Position numbers and translations under genes: made by a program. Positions 1 through 7,887 of a DNA stretch of 64,000 bases are shown here, one piece after another (position 1 is the first letter of the stretch; every line of letters starts with the position of its first letter). The notes under the pieces were generated by a model. The model did no database searches and was not told the DNA's origin. It worked only from the letters and a program-made list of their open reading frames with translations. Source of the DNA: Yoonia rosea (GTDB lineage: Bacteria; Pseudomonadota; Alphaproteobacteria; Rhodobacterales; Rhodobacteraceae). The stretch spans positions 124,001 to 188,000 of the forward strand of contig NZ_FTPR01000004.1 of the NCBI RefSeq assembly GCF_900156505.1, read 5' to 3'.

Positions 1-313
1 CGACGTTCGTAATCAGACGCCCGTTCTCACCCAGAAGGGTCAGGGTTGTGCGGCCGGGTTCTTTACCCAGAACGTAGATTGTGCGGTCCGACAAAGACGA
101 GATATCCGCGATGCCGGGGTTCGCAATCGAAAGTTCGGTGAAGGGCACGTCGCTCTCCACAACAACGGCCCGACTCATCGGAACGCTTAGTGCACTGGAT
201 GCCGCGCCGCGCAGAACGCGCAACGTTTCGGCCGGTGCGATACTTGGTGCTGCCGCAGTAAGCGACAACGTTAAGCCAGCAATAGCTGCCTTTAAGAATT
301 TGTCATATTTCAT
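1..313 (-). CDS. cpaC: Flp/Tad pilus secretin CpaC (RcpA), N-terminal part only
   Basis: The first 104 codons read on the minus strand before the window ends, so the gene is truncated by the edge and not broken. The protein begins with a signal peptide (hydrophobic stretch to about residue 27, ending APSIAPAE). A periplasmic domain follows with the pattern VVVESDVPFTELSIANP and a later GRTTLTLLGENG, typical of the pilus-assembly (BON-like) N-domain of CpaC/RcpA, the outer-membrane pore of the Tad pilus. The ATG at 313 has a GGCAGGT ribosome site. It lies 224 bases downstream of cpaB on the same strand, the usual cpaB-cpaC order. The secretin domain itself is outside the window. Confidence 0.82.
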   Translation of the reverse strand, partial: MKYDKFLKAAIAGLTLSLTAAAPSIAPAETLRVLRGAASSALSVPMSRAVVVESDVPFTELSIANPGIADISSLSDRTIYVLGKEPGRTTLTLLGENGRLITNV

Positions 314-474
314 AAGTGACCTGCCTCTCCGATCACGCCTCGTTTTAACGGGTCTTCCCGCCCATGATCTCCTGACCATGAGGCAGAACCATATTTATTG
401 CAAGAATCAAGGTGTTGGAGGGCAGAGCGAATGTGGATTAAACGCAACACTTGCTAGGCAGTGTGTATATTGAT

Positions 475-502
475 GCGCCCCACACAAGATTTAGCGGGGC
501 GC
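475..502 (-). other. Hairpin in the cpaB-cpaC gap
   Basis: Seven-base perfect arms (GCGCCCC at 475-481, GGGGCGC at 496-502) with a 14-base loop lie just after the cpaB stop on the transcribed strand. No T-run follows, so it is not a convincing terminator. It could stabilise or attenuate the cpaB-cpaC message. The rest of the 314-537 gap shows no gene. Confidence 0.4.
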
Positions 503-537
503 AAGAAGGATATCGCTAATTCAGCGCATTGGCCAAA

Positions 538-1374
538 TCAGTTGGCGCATTCGACTTCGACTTGAATGCGTTCGGTGCCGTTGCGCTGGGTGACGAAGCA
601 GCGTTCTTCCTCGACAACCTCTGGCTCTGGTGCACGTACTTCTTCCACAATTCCAAGGACATCACGGATGTTGGTTTCAATCGTGGTATCGCCTGCCTCA
701 AGATCGTCACGGCCGACGGGTGTGAGTGACAGTGACCCTGCGGCCTGAAGCACTTGCAGATCTGCAAAATCTTCTTGCGATACTTGAAGAATAACGCCAG
801 CGCCTCTGCCGCGCGCATCAGCTTCACCCATAGAAATAATCTCAAGCCGACTTTTCACCAAGCGCGAAATGTTTTGTCCGCGATCCACGCGACCAACCCA
901 ATAAAGGTCAATCCGATCTGAAGTTCGCAGATCGCCTGCAAATGCCTCGGTCATGCTATTTGGCAGCGGAAAGGCCCGCATGCCGGGATCAAGCAGCGCG
1001 GTAATGCCTTGGGGCGCACCTGCTTCTGTCACTTTCGCGTTCAAGATCGGTTCATTCGCCTGCATGGGGATGCGGACCACGCGCGGCACGTTTAGACCTT
1101 GGGGAAACAGCTCTTCTTCGGTTGCAAACACGCCATCGGGCAAATAATCGCGCGCATACTTGATGACTTTGACATCATCTACTGTCAGCAGGTCACCATA
1201 TGTCAGCGACCGCGAAGGCGCATATATATCCACAGTGCGGATGGCTGTTGCAGACCGCTGCCGCTCACGCTCCAATTGGGACGCCTGCGTTTCCATATAC
1301 TGGTTCACCATATAAACGGCAAAACCGGCAAGACCCATCCCGATCAACAGAACTAATCCAAAAAGAGCACGCAT
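538..1374 (-). CDS. cpaB: Flp pilus assembly protein CpaB (RcpC)
   Basis: A 278-residue protein with one N-terminal membrane anchor (residues 4-25) and then an SAF-like periplasmic domain. That domain shows the CpaB hallmarks: VDIYAPSRSLTYGDLLTVDDVKV near residues 48-70, and a central MRAFPLP segment followed by DRIDLYWVG. CpaB helps assemble the Tad/Flp pilus secretin complex in the periplasm. The C-terminal tail is acidic, rich in Glu-Val-Pro repeats, and carries a lone Cys pair (C261, C276). The start ATG has a good ribosome site (GAGGTGAAGAT). Downstream is cpaC; upstream are two pilin genes on the same strand. No cpaA prepilin peptidase lies between pilin and cpaB, unlike the Caulobacter order. 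Confidence 0.88.
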   Translation of the reverse strand: MRALFGLVLLIGMGLAGFAVYMVNQYMETQASQLERERQRSATAIRTVDIYAPSRSLTYGDLLTVDDVKVIKYARDYLPDGVFATEEELFPQGLNVPRVVRIPMQANEPILNAKVTEAGAPQGITALLDPGMRAFPLPNSMTEAFAGDLRTSDRIDLYWVGRVDRGQNISRLVKSRLEIISMGEADARGRGAGVILQVSQEDFADLQVLQAAGSLSLTPVGRDDLEAGDTTIETNIRDVLGIVEEVRAPEPEVVEEERCFVTQRNGTERIQVEVECAN

Positions 1375-1719
1375 ATCTTCACCTCTAGCTTCCGGGCCAT
1401 CATGATGGATGGCGCACTTAATCTCTCTCTGCCGCCGCAGGTCACGCTTTTCAAGTAACCTAAGAGCATATCTATATTATGTCGCCAAACAGTCACTGTA
1501 CCAGACATTGTGGAGATAGATAATACAAGAGAGTGAGGTGACTACAATGCGCGTTTCTGATGCACGCGCCAAACTCGTGCGCGCCCTAATCCGATTAATG
1601 TGCGACGATCAACCAGTATATGAACGCATACGACGTTAAAGATAGAATTAATTCTAGATCATGAACTGCATCCGCTTATGGGACGCAACAATCTAAATAT
1701 CGGCCGACGCCGTTTTGCA
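1375..1719. other. Intergenic region between second pilin and cpaB
   Basis: This 345-base stretch is more A+T rich than its surroundings. It should contain the minus-strand promoter of cpaB. It holds one small plus-strand ORF (1547-1639, listed separately) and an imperfect GCCATC/GATGGC inverted repeat near 1398-1415. I see no tRNA, terminator with a T-run, or conserved operator in it. Confidence 0.5.
1547..1639 (+). CDS. Possible 30-residue small protein, antisense to the pilus operon
   Basis: An ATG preceded by GAGGTGA six bases upstream opens a 30-codon frame ending in TAA. The predicted peptide is basic (seven Arg, one Lys) with the core ARAKLVRALIRLM, a possible amphipathic helix. A GATAAT hexamer at 1519-1524 could be a -10 element, but I find no matching -35. 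It is oriented against the flanking pilus genes. The strong ribosome site is the only real support; the frame may be chance. Confidence 0.2.
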   Translation: MRVSDARAKLVRALIRLMCDDQPVYERIRR

Positions 1720-1908
1720 TTAATCGCAGGCAGAGTGAATGCACTGTTCTCGCATTTTCGCCGATGTATCATTGGCAAGATCTTCAGCACTGCCGCTGAA
1801 AGCATTAACAACAGTAAAGCCCAGCAAACAAATAGCCGCTGTGAGCACCACGAAATCAACGGTGATCGCACCGTCCTCGTCGTTCAGAAAGTTTTGGAAC
1901 TTCTTCAT
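1720..1908 (-). CDS. Flp-type pilin-like protein (second copy)
   Basis: A 62-residue protein with a charged leader (MKKFQNFLNDEDG), a Gly for prepilin peptidase cleavage, and then a hydrophobic helix AITVDFVVLTAAICLLG. This is the layout of type IVb Flp pilins. The usual Glu-Tyr at +5/+6 is Asp-Phe here. It is paralogous to the gene just upstream (same length, same leader and helix) but differs in its tail, which has two cysteines (C56, C61) the other lacks. The ATG at 1908 was chosen because the Flp leader starts there; a GGAGG lies 11 bases before it. It probably forms or modifies the Tad pilus together with cpaB/cpaC. Confidence 0.72.
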   Translation of the reverse strand: MKKFQNFLNDEDGAITVDFVVLTAAICLLGFTVVNAFSGSAEDLANDTSAKMREQCIHSACD

Positions 1909-2041
1909 GATTGCTCGGGCCTCCGGCTTCAAATTGAACCTAAAGTAATTGTCGCAAGACAACGTCTTTTATGACGTTCGCGATGCCTTCCCGAAATCAC
2001 AACGTGTACATGGTTTTACGTGCAATCAGGGCTTTCGGGGC

Positions 2042-2074
2042 GATGTCGCGCCGCCTTTGAGTGGGCGCGACATC
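2042..2074 (-). other. Long hairpin between the two pilin genes
   Basis: Perfect 11-base arms (GATGTCGCGCC at 2042-2052, GGCGCGACATC at 2064-2074) enclose an 11-base loop. It lies downstream of the first pilin gene on the minus strand, right after another stem at 2085-2108. No T-run follows, so an RNA-stabilising or partial-termination role is more likely than a simple terminator. Confidence 0.5.
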
Positions 2075-2084
2075 AAGCTTTTGG

Positions 2085-2108
2085 TCTTGGGCGCATGGCG
2101 CCCCAAGA
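2085..2108 (-). other. Second hairpin, directly after first pilin stop
   Basis: TCTTGGGCGC at 2085-2094 pairs with GCGCCCCAAGA at 2098-2108 with a single-base bulge and an ATG loop. It sits 11 bases past the pilin stop codon. Together with the stem at 2042-2074 it makes a tandem structure that could let the first pilin be expressed above the second. Confidence 0.5.
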
Positions 2109-2118
2109 CAGCTAACGC

Positions 2119-2307
2119 TTATTGGTTCAGCTCGTCGCCTTGTGTATCGAGCTGTGTCTCAATGTCGTTTGCCAGATCCTGTGCGCCTGAGCTGATTGCG
2201 CCGCCTACTGCGAGGCCCAGAACAACGATTGCCGCTGTCAGAACAACGAAGTCAACTGTGACAGCACCGTCTTCGTCATTACGGAAGTTTTTAATAAAGT
2301 TAAGCAT
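2119..2307 (-). CDS. Flp-type pilin-like protein (first copy)
   Basis: A 62-residue prepilin-like protein: a basic leader (MLNFIKNFRNDEDG), a cleavage Gly, and a helix AVTVDFVVLTAAIVVLGLAVGG, then a short acidic tail ending in TQGDELNQ with no cysteine. Flp pilins of this size polymerise into the Tad pilus fibre. The +5/+6 residues are Asp-Phe instead of the common Glu-Tyr, as in the paralogue downstream. The start has an exceptional ribosome site (GAGGAGGG, six bases before the ATG), in keeping with high expression of a major pilin. It heads the minus-strand unit pilin-pilin-cpaB-cpaC. Confidence 0.75.
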   Translation of the reverse strand: MLNFIKNFRNDEDGAVTVDFVVLTAAIVVLGLAVGGAISSGAQDLANDIETQLDTQGDELNQ

Positions 2308-2660
2308 TGTAATCCCTCCTCAGGGTATTTGCAGATTTAGTTTTGTTCCGCGTCGGCATCTGGCTTACAAGATAAGCTAACGCGAGCACCGCCTTGGATA
2401 AGCAGATATAGCCATCTGAATGGGGCAGCACTTTGGCATCAATCAGTTTTTTTCGCATCAGAGCGGAAAATTCACGGAGGAACTTGTAAGTGGCTGTTTT
2501 TAAATGAAAGAAATATTCACCTTCCGTTCATCTTCGCGGAAATTCGTTGCGCCAAAGTTGCCAATTATGCTGAAACCAGTTCGATTGTTCTCAAAGTTCT
2601 GGCTTTTCGGCGACTTTCTGCCATCTTTAAATGAACAAAAAGCCGAGAGCAGGTCTGAAA
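2308..2660. promoter_or_regulatory. Divergent intergenic region: pilus operon and transglycosylase promoters
   Basis: This 353-base, A+T-rich gap separates the minus-strand pilus operon from the plus-strand transglycosylase. It must carry promoters for both. The pilin ribosome site (GAGGAGGG on the minus strand, 2314-2321) is clear. I looked for TTAA-N7-TTAA (CtrA) and GTTC-N7-GTTC (LexA) sites and found none; a GTTC-N5-GTTC near 2589 has the wrong spacing. No additional gene is convincing. Confidence 0.45.
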
Positions 2661-3497
2661 ATGAGTCGTAAATTAACGAGCTTAGCGCTGATCAGCGCGA
2701 TTCTCGCCTCAGCCCCTGTGTTTGCCGAGGTTGAGCGTCTCTTGCCGGATTTCACGTTCAAGCGTGTTCCGGTGCCGAGTGCTGGTACAACGAGTCGCAT
2801 CACCGTTCAGATTGACCCAAACGCACCCCGCCTCGGACCAGTTTATGCCGACCCAGAGCCAGAACCGGTTGCGGCCGCTGGCGCTATTGCGGTGCCGCAG
2901 CCGTCGGGGCTTGAATGGTTCTGGACCACAGTCCCGACCGATATTGGCGCGCAGGGGGCGGTCCGGTTCCAAAAAGCAATCGCGCAACTGAATGATCCTC
3001 CAGAGGGGCAGGGTGTCCCCTCTCCGCGATTGCAGTCATTGCAGAATATCGCCACAGCGCATGGACGTAGCATCTTGATCGAGACTGTCGGCACTTCCGT
3101 GTCGCCTGCATTGGTCCTTGCTGTGATCTCGGTCGAAAGTGCGGGACGCACTGACGCTGTGAGTTCAGCCGGAGCAACCGGTCTGATGCAGTTGATGCCC
3201 GATACAGCAACGCGGTTTGGTGTGAATGACAGTACGGATGCTGCACAAAACATCAAAGGTGGCGTGGCTTATCTCGAGTGGTTGCTTGACCACTTCGAGA
3301 ATGACGCTTTGCTGGCACTGTCGGGTTATAATGCCGGAGAAGGCAACGTGCGCCGCTATGAGGGTGTGCCGCCGTTTTCGGAAACGCGGGCCTATGTGCC
3401 CAAGGTGCTGGCGGCGTGGCAGGTTGCCAAAGGTCTGTGTCAGACGCCGCCTGAACTTATTACAGATGCTTGCGTATTCAATGTGAACGGCATTTAG
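2661..3497 (+). CDS. Lytic murein transglycosylase (SLT family)
   Basis: A 278-residue secreted enzyme that cleaves the MurNAc-GlcNAc bond of peptidoglycan and leaves 1,6-anhydro ends. It has a signal peptide (cleavage about residue 22, ...APVFA). A Pro/Ala-rich linker of about 80 residues follows, and then a family-1 lytic transglycosylase domain: VISVESAG with the catalytic Glu, GATGLMQLMPDTA, and LSGYNAGEGNV. The ATG at 2661 was preferred because it gives a compact signal peptide and has an AGCAGGT upstream; an in-frame ATG at 2631 would add ten residues. Its stop interlocks with that of the convergent acetyltransferase. Nearness to the pilus genes suggests, but does not prove, a role in piercing the wall for the pilus. 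Confidence 0.9.
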   Translation: MSRKLTSLALISAILASAPVFAEVERLLPDFTFKRVPVPSAGTTSRITVQIDPNAPRLGPVYADPEPEPVAAAGAIAVPQPSGLEWFWTTVPTDIGAQGAVRFQKAIAQLNDPPEGQGVPSPRLQSLQNIATAHGRSILIETVGTSVSPALVLAVISVESAGRTDAVSSAGATGLMQLMPDTATRFGVNDSTDAAQNIKGGVAYLEWLLDHFENDALLALSGYNAGEGNVRRYEGVPPFSETRAYVPKVLAAWQVAKGLCQTPPELITDACVFNVNGI

Positions 3498-3766
3498 ACC
3501 GAAAACACATCGGACCATTCTGGGTGTTTGCGCCGCTGTGCGTTCACGAAGGGACACAGAGGCAGGATCTGGAAACCTTTGCTGCGCGCATCCGCAACAA
3601 ATTCGCGCAACAGCATAAGTCCCACGCCTTCGCCCTCATGACCGCTTGCTACCTCTGTGTGGTCAGCAATCACCTGCTTGGACGACACCACAGAATAGGT
3701 CAGTTCGCTTTTTCCCGATCCATGCACGATATAATAGCGGCCTTTGTTGCCATTCTCTTCGTGCAT
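3494..3766 (-). CDS. Small GNAT-type N-acetyltransferase, YjdJ-like
   Basis: About 90 residues, the size of the minimal GNAT-fold proteins related to E. coli YjdJ. Visible signatures are ADHTEV, the acetyl-CoA loop GEGVGLMLL, DARSKG, and the C-terminal PLCPFVNAQRRKHPEWSD, all characteristic of this subfamily. The substrate is unknown. I chose the ATG at 3766; a TTG at 3784 would overlap scoB by eight bases. It follows scoA-scoB on the same strand by about ten bases, so it is probably the last gene of that operon. Confidence 0.83.
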   Translation of the reverse strand: MHEENGNKGRYYIVHGSGKSELTYSVVSSKQVIADHTEVASGHEGEGVGLMLLREFVADARSKGFQILPLCPFVNAQRRKHPEWSDVFSV

Positions 3767-3776
3767 GACCGAAAGG

Positions 3777-4400
3777 TCAGACAATCACCGCCTCGGTTGC
3801 GGCGCGCAGTTCGTCTTCGGTCACGCCATCAGCAATTTCGACAATCTTCAGTCCACCCTCGACAACATCCAGCACACCGAGATTGGTGATAATGCGGTCA
3901 ACAACGCCTTTGCCTGTCAATGGCAGCGTGCATGCCTTGAGGACTTTGCTTTCGCCATGCTTGTTTGTGTGATCCATCACCACAACCACGCGGCCAACGC
4001 CTGCGACCAGATCCATCGCTCCGCCCATACCCTTCACCAGCTTGCCGGGGATCATCCAGTTGGCCAGATCACCGTTCTCGGCAACTTCCATTGCGCCCAG
4101 GATCGCCATGGCGATCTTGCCGCCACGGATCATGCCAAAGGACTGCGCGCTGTCAAAATACGCGGTTTGCGGCAGTTCGGTGATCGTTTGCTTGCCCGCA
4201 TTGATCAGGTCTGCGTCCTCGGTGCCTTCGATCGGGAAAGGCCCCATGCCCAGCATCCCGTTTTCGGACTGCAGGGTCACTTCGATCCCTTCGGGGATGT
4301 AGTTAGAAACCAGCGTCGGGATGCCGATCCCGAGGTTCACATACCAGCCGTCTTGCAGTTCCTGTGCGGCGCGCGCGGCCATCTGATTACGGTCCCACAT
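3777..4400 (-). CDS. scoB: 3-oxoacid CoA-transferase subunit B
   Basis: A 207-residue beta subunit of the class I CoA-transferases, which move CoA from succinyl-CoA to acetoacetate or a related 3-oxoacid. The nucleophilic Glu sits in [14 protein letters not shown], the family's SENG motif, and the N-terminal [15 protein letters not shown] segment is also diagnostic. It follows subunit A by one base, and the two must form the active heterodimer. In this group of organisms the enzyme feeds ketone bodies or polyhydroxybutyrate-derived acetoacetate into acetyl-CoA. The exact substrate (succinyl- or acetate-linked) cannot be told from sequence alone. Confidence 0.92.
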   Translation of the reverse strand: MWDRNQMAARAAQELQDGWYVNLGIGIPTLVSNYIPEGIEVTLQSENGMLGMGPFPIEGTEDADLINAGKQTITELPQTAYFDSAQSFGMIRGGKIAMAILGAMEVAENGDLANWMIPGKLVKGMGGAMDLVAGVGRVVVVMDHTNKHGESKVLKACTLPLTGKGVVDRIITNLGVLDVVEGGLKIVEIADGVTEDELRAATEAVIV

Positions 4401-4401
4401 G

Positions 4402-5097
4402 TTATGCGCTCCTCACTGTGCGTTGCTCGATCCGCTTTTCGTGATCCCCTTGGATCAAACGGTGGACATAGATGCCTGGCAAATGAATGCTATCGGGATC
4501 AAGGCTCCCTGTCGGGACGATTTCTTCCACCTCGACCACACAGACCTTGCCGCACATCGCGGCGGGCGGGTTGAAATTGCGGGCGGTCTTGCGGAACACA
4601 AGGTTGCCGGTTGCATCGGCTTTCCACGCTTTCACAATCGCCAGATCGGCAAAGATGCCCTCTTCGAGGATATAGGTTTCGCCGTTGAAATCCTTGTGTT
4701 CTTTTCCCTCGGCAATCACGGTGCCTACGCCGGTCTTGGTATAGAAACCCGGAATACCGCAGCCGCCTGCGCGCATGCGCTCGGCCAATGTGCCTTGGGG
4801 GTTGAACTCCAGCTCGAGCTCGCCCGACAGGTACTGACGCATGAATTCGGCGTTTTCACCAACATAAGAGCTGATCATCTTTTTGACCTGACTGGTTTGC
4901 AGCAAAATGCCGATACCGAAGTCGTCAACGCCGGCATTGTTGGACGCGAAAGTCAGGTCCTTGGTGCCTGCATCGCGGATCGCGCTCAACAAGAGCTCGG
5001 GGATGCCGCAAAGGCCAAAACCGCCCGCAGCGATAAACATGCCATCGTGCAAAAGCCCATCAAGAGCTGCGGCCGCGTTAGGGTAGATCTTTTTCAT
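4402..5097 (-). CDS. scoA: 3-oxoacid CoA-transferase subunit A
   Basis: A 231-residue alpha subunit. It contains the glycine-rich [19 protein letters not shown] near residue 20 and the [15 protein letters not shown] stretch of ScoA/AtoD proteins, then [10 protein letters not shown]. The ATG at 5097 is chosen because it follows a GGAGAG ribosome site and matches family starts; an upstream in-frame ATG would add nine residues. It is the promoter-proximal gene of scoA-scoB-acetyltransferase and lies about 80 bases downstream of the topA stop on the same strand. Confidence 0.92.
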   Translation of the reverse strand: MKKIYPNAAAALDGLLHDGMFIAAGGFGLCGIPELLLSAIRDAGTKDLTFASNNAGVDDFGIGILLQTSQVKKMISSYVGENAEFMRQYLSGELELEFNPQGTLAERMRAGGCGIPGFYTKTGVGTVIAEGKEHKDFNGETYILEEGIFADLAIVKAWKADATGNLVFRKTARNFNPPAAMCGKVCVVEVEEIVPTGSLDPDSIHLPGIYVHRLIQGDHEKRIEQRTVRSA

Positions 5098-5181
5098 TGA
5101 CGAACTCTCCGGCGTGATTTGCACAAGTTGTGCCGCCCAACACCGGGAGAGTCAATAAATTGCCGCGACGCAGAATTGCCG

Positions 5182-7782
5182 TCAGCCGGCTTTCTTGGCC
5201 GCCGGTTTCTTTTTGGTGGCAGCGGTCTTCTTGGCGGGGGCTTTTTTGCGGGCCGGTTTCTTTTTGCCGGCCTTCTCTGCGCGCTCGTCAATCAGATGCA
5301 CTGCCTGCGCCAGCGTCAGTTCGGACGGTTCAACCGTGTCAGGGATCGTCGCGTTGATTTTTTCCCATTTCACGTAAGGTCCGTATTTGCCGTCATAAAT
5401 ATTGACCGGACCGCCTGCTTCGGGGTGTTCGCCCAATTCACGGATCGGCACAGCAGCTTTGCCACGTGCGCCACGTGACGCCACTTTTTCCGCCAAAAGC
5501 TGCACCGCACGGTTCATCCCCACGGTCCAGACGTCATCAATGCTCTCGAGGTTGGCGTTGGTCCCACCGCGATGCGATGTGCTTTCCGCGTGCTTCAGGT
5601 ACGGTCCGTAGCGTCCGATATTGGCCCAGACCGGAATCCCGTCTTCGGGGTGCGGGCCGAGTTCGCGCGGCAGCGACAGCAACATCAGTGCCTGATCCAG
5701 TGTCACGTCCTCTGGCTCCCACTCTGCCGGGATACCCTGTCGGGGCGGTTTTTTGTTCTCTTCGGTCACTTCACCGCGTTGGGCGTAGGGGCCAAAGCGG
5801 CCTTTGAAGATGCGGATTTCGTCGCCGTCATCCGTGCCAAGCAGTTTACCTTCAGGCGGAATAGCAGAGGCCTCAGCCTCGGGGTTAGGCGGACCGAAAG
5901 GCCGCGTATAACGACATTCGGGATAGTTCGAGCAGCCGATGAACGCGCCACCGGACCGCGCTGTCCGCATCGACAGACGCCCGGCCCCACAGTTGGGGCA
6001 AAGGCGCGGATCACTTCCGTCCTCGGTCGGCGGGAACAGATGGGGTTCCAGCACCTCGTTGATTTTTTCCAATACTTCCGTAATGCGCAAATCCGCAGTT
6101 TCGGCGATGGCGGCAGAGAAATCGCGCCAGAACTGGGCCAGCACCTTTTTATAGTCAGCTGCGCCTGCGCTGACCTCATCAAGCTGGTTTTCCAGATCGG
6201 CGGTGAAATCATAGCCGATGTATTTTCGGAAATAATTCGTCAGAAAGGCCGTCACCAAACGCCCTTTATCCTGTGGAATCAAGCGGTTCTTGTCTTTCTC
6301 GACATAGCCGCGATCCTGAATCGTTGTCACGATCGAGGCATAGGTCGACGGGCGGCCGATCCCCAATTCTTCCATGCGCTTGACCAGCGTCGCTTCGGTA
6401 TAGCGGGGCGGTGGCTGTGTGAAGTGTTGTTCCGGATCAACCGACTTTTTCTCGGCCTTTTCGCCAGCGCTCAGTTGTGGAAGACGCTTGTCGTCATCAT
6501 CGACAACCGTATCGTCCTTTCCTTCCTCATAGATCGCGATGAAACCGTCAAAGACCATCACTTGCCCGTTCGCGCGCAATACAACCTGCTCATCGGCGCT
6601 GGTAATATCAACGACAGTGCGTTCCAGACGGGCGGCGGCCATCTGGCTGGCCATCGTGCGTTTGTAGATCAGGTCGTAGAGTTTGCGCTGATCGGCGTCG
6701 GCGATTTTTGCATCTTCGGTGCTGACCGACATTTCGGTCGGGCGGATACACTCGTGTGCTTCCTGCGCGTTCTTGGCTTTGTTTTTGTAGATCCGGGGCT
6801 GGTCGGGGAGATATTTTTCGCCGAATTTGGCCTTGATCGCATCGCGGGCACCGGTGACAGCCTCGGGCGCCATGTCGATGCCGTCGGTCCGCATGTAGGT
6901 AATCAGACCTGCTTCATAAAGACGCTGGGCGACGCTCATGGTTTGTTTGGCGCCCATACCGAATTTGCGGCTGGCCTCTTGCTGCAGGGTTGAGGTCATG
7001 AAAGGTGGCGAAGGGTTGCGCGTGGCCGGTTTCGCCTCGACCGACTGGATCACCAGATCACGCGAATTGATGGCCTGTACGGCCATTTCAGCCTGTGTGG
7101 CATTGCCCAGATCGAATTTATCCAGCTTTTTGCCTGCCAGCGTGGTCAGGCGTGCTTCGAATGTCTGACCGCGTGGCGACTGCAAAAGCGCCTTGACCGT
7201 CCAGTACTCCTGATTGCGGAAGGCCTCGATCTCCATCTCGCGTTCGACGATGATGCGCAGGCAAACGGACTGAACGCGGCCAGCAGACTTTGCGCCGGGC
7301 AGTTTGCGCCACAAAACAGGGGAGAGGTTGAAGCCTACCAGATAATCCAGCGCGCGGCGGGCCAGATAGGCGTCGACCAAGGGTTCATCCACCTGGCGGG
7401 GGTTTTTCATCGCCTCGGTAACGGCGGATTTCGTGATGGCGTTGAATACCACGCGGCTGACGGGTGTGTCTTTCTTGATCGCTTTCTTGGCGATCAGCGC
7501 CTCGGTCAGGTGCCACGAAATCGCTTCGCCTTCGCGGTCGGGGTCGGTTGCGAGGATCAGTTCATTGTCGTTTTTGAGCGCGTCAACGATCGCCTTGATG
7601 TGCTTTTTACTGTCCGATGCGATTTCCCATTTCATGTCGAAATCTTCATCAGGCAGGACTGAACCGTCCTTTGGCGGCAGGTCGCGGACGTGTCCGTAGG
7701 ACGCGAGAACAGTATAGTTGCTGCCCAGATAGCCGTTTATTTTCTTGGCCTTCGCAGGGGATTCGACAACGACAACGGGCAT
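5182..7782 (-). CDS. topA: DNA topoisomerase I
   Basis: An 866-residue type IA topoisomerase that relaxes negative supercoils. The Toprim domain opens the protein (VVVESPAKAKKI; metal-binding DPDREGE at residues 80-86), and the catalytic Tyr is about residue 296 in LITYMRTDG. A zinc-ribbon CPNCG...CSNYPEC lies near 590-620. After it come repeated GRFGPYAQRG/GRYGPYLKH/GKYGPYVKW modules and a Lys/Ala-rich tail of about 35 residues. This C-terminal organisation is normal for alphaproteobacteria. The neighbour upstream is dprA, a common pairing in the class. Confidence 0.97.
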   Translation of the reverse strand: MPVVVVESPAKAKKINGYLGSNYTVLASYGHVRDLPPKDGSVLPDEDFDMKWEIASDSKKHIKAIVDALKNDNELILATDPDREGEAISWHLTEALIAKKAIKKDTPVSRVVFNAITKSAVTEAMKNPRQVDEPLVDAYLARRALDYLVGFNLSPVLWRKLPGAKSAGRVQSVCLRIIVEREMEIEAFRNQEYWTVKALLQSPRGQTFEARLTTLAGKKLDKFDLGNATQAEMAVQAINSRDLVIQSVEAKPATRNPSPPFMTSTLQQEASRKFGMGAKQTMSVAQRLYEAGLITYMRTDGIDMAPEAVTGARDAIKAKFGEKYLPDQPRIYKNKAKNAQEAHECIRPTEMSVSTEDAKIADADQRKLYDLIYKRTMASQMAAARLERTVVDITSADEQVVLRANGQVMVFDGFIAIYEEGKDDTVVDDDDKRLPQLSAGEKAEKKSVDPEQHFTQPPPRYTEATLVKRMEELGIGRPSTYASIVTTIQDRGYVEKDKNRLIPQDKGRLVTAFLTNYFRKYIGYDFTADLENQLDEVSAGAADYKKVLAQFWRDFSAAIAETADLRITEVLEKINEVLEPHLFPPTEDGSDPRLCPNCGAGRLSMRTARSGGAFIGCSNYPECRYTRPFGPPNPEAEASAIPPEGKLLGTDDGDEIRIFKGRFGPYAQRGEVTEENKKPPRQGIPAEWEPEDVTLDQALMLLSLPRELGPHPEDGIPVWANIGRYGPYLKHAESTSHRGGTNANLESIDDVWTVGMNRAVQLLAEKVASRGARGKAAVPIRELGEHPEAGGPVNIYDGKYGPYVKWEKINATIPDTVEPSELTLAQAVHLIDERAEKAGKKKPARKKAPAKKTAATKKKPAAKKAG

Positions 7783-7887
7783 GAGAATCCTTTACAGACA
7801 ATACGGTTCCTTAAGTCGCGCAAGATGTGGCGTCTGCCTGCCGAATGTCAATGAGGGTAAAAATCTTTGCGCGTAATTGCCGTAATC

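Noticed and set aside
2586..2601. Second LexA box upstream of the transglycosylase
   Set aside because: The GTTC repeats are spaced by five bases, not seven.
5572..6993. 473-codon plus-strand frame inside topA
   Set aside because: It lies wholly antisense to topA, whose domains and motifs are all intact. The high G+C and codon bias of topA create long open antisense frames; the antisense product has no recognisable domain.
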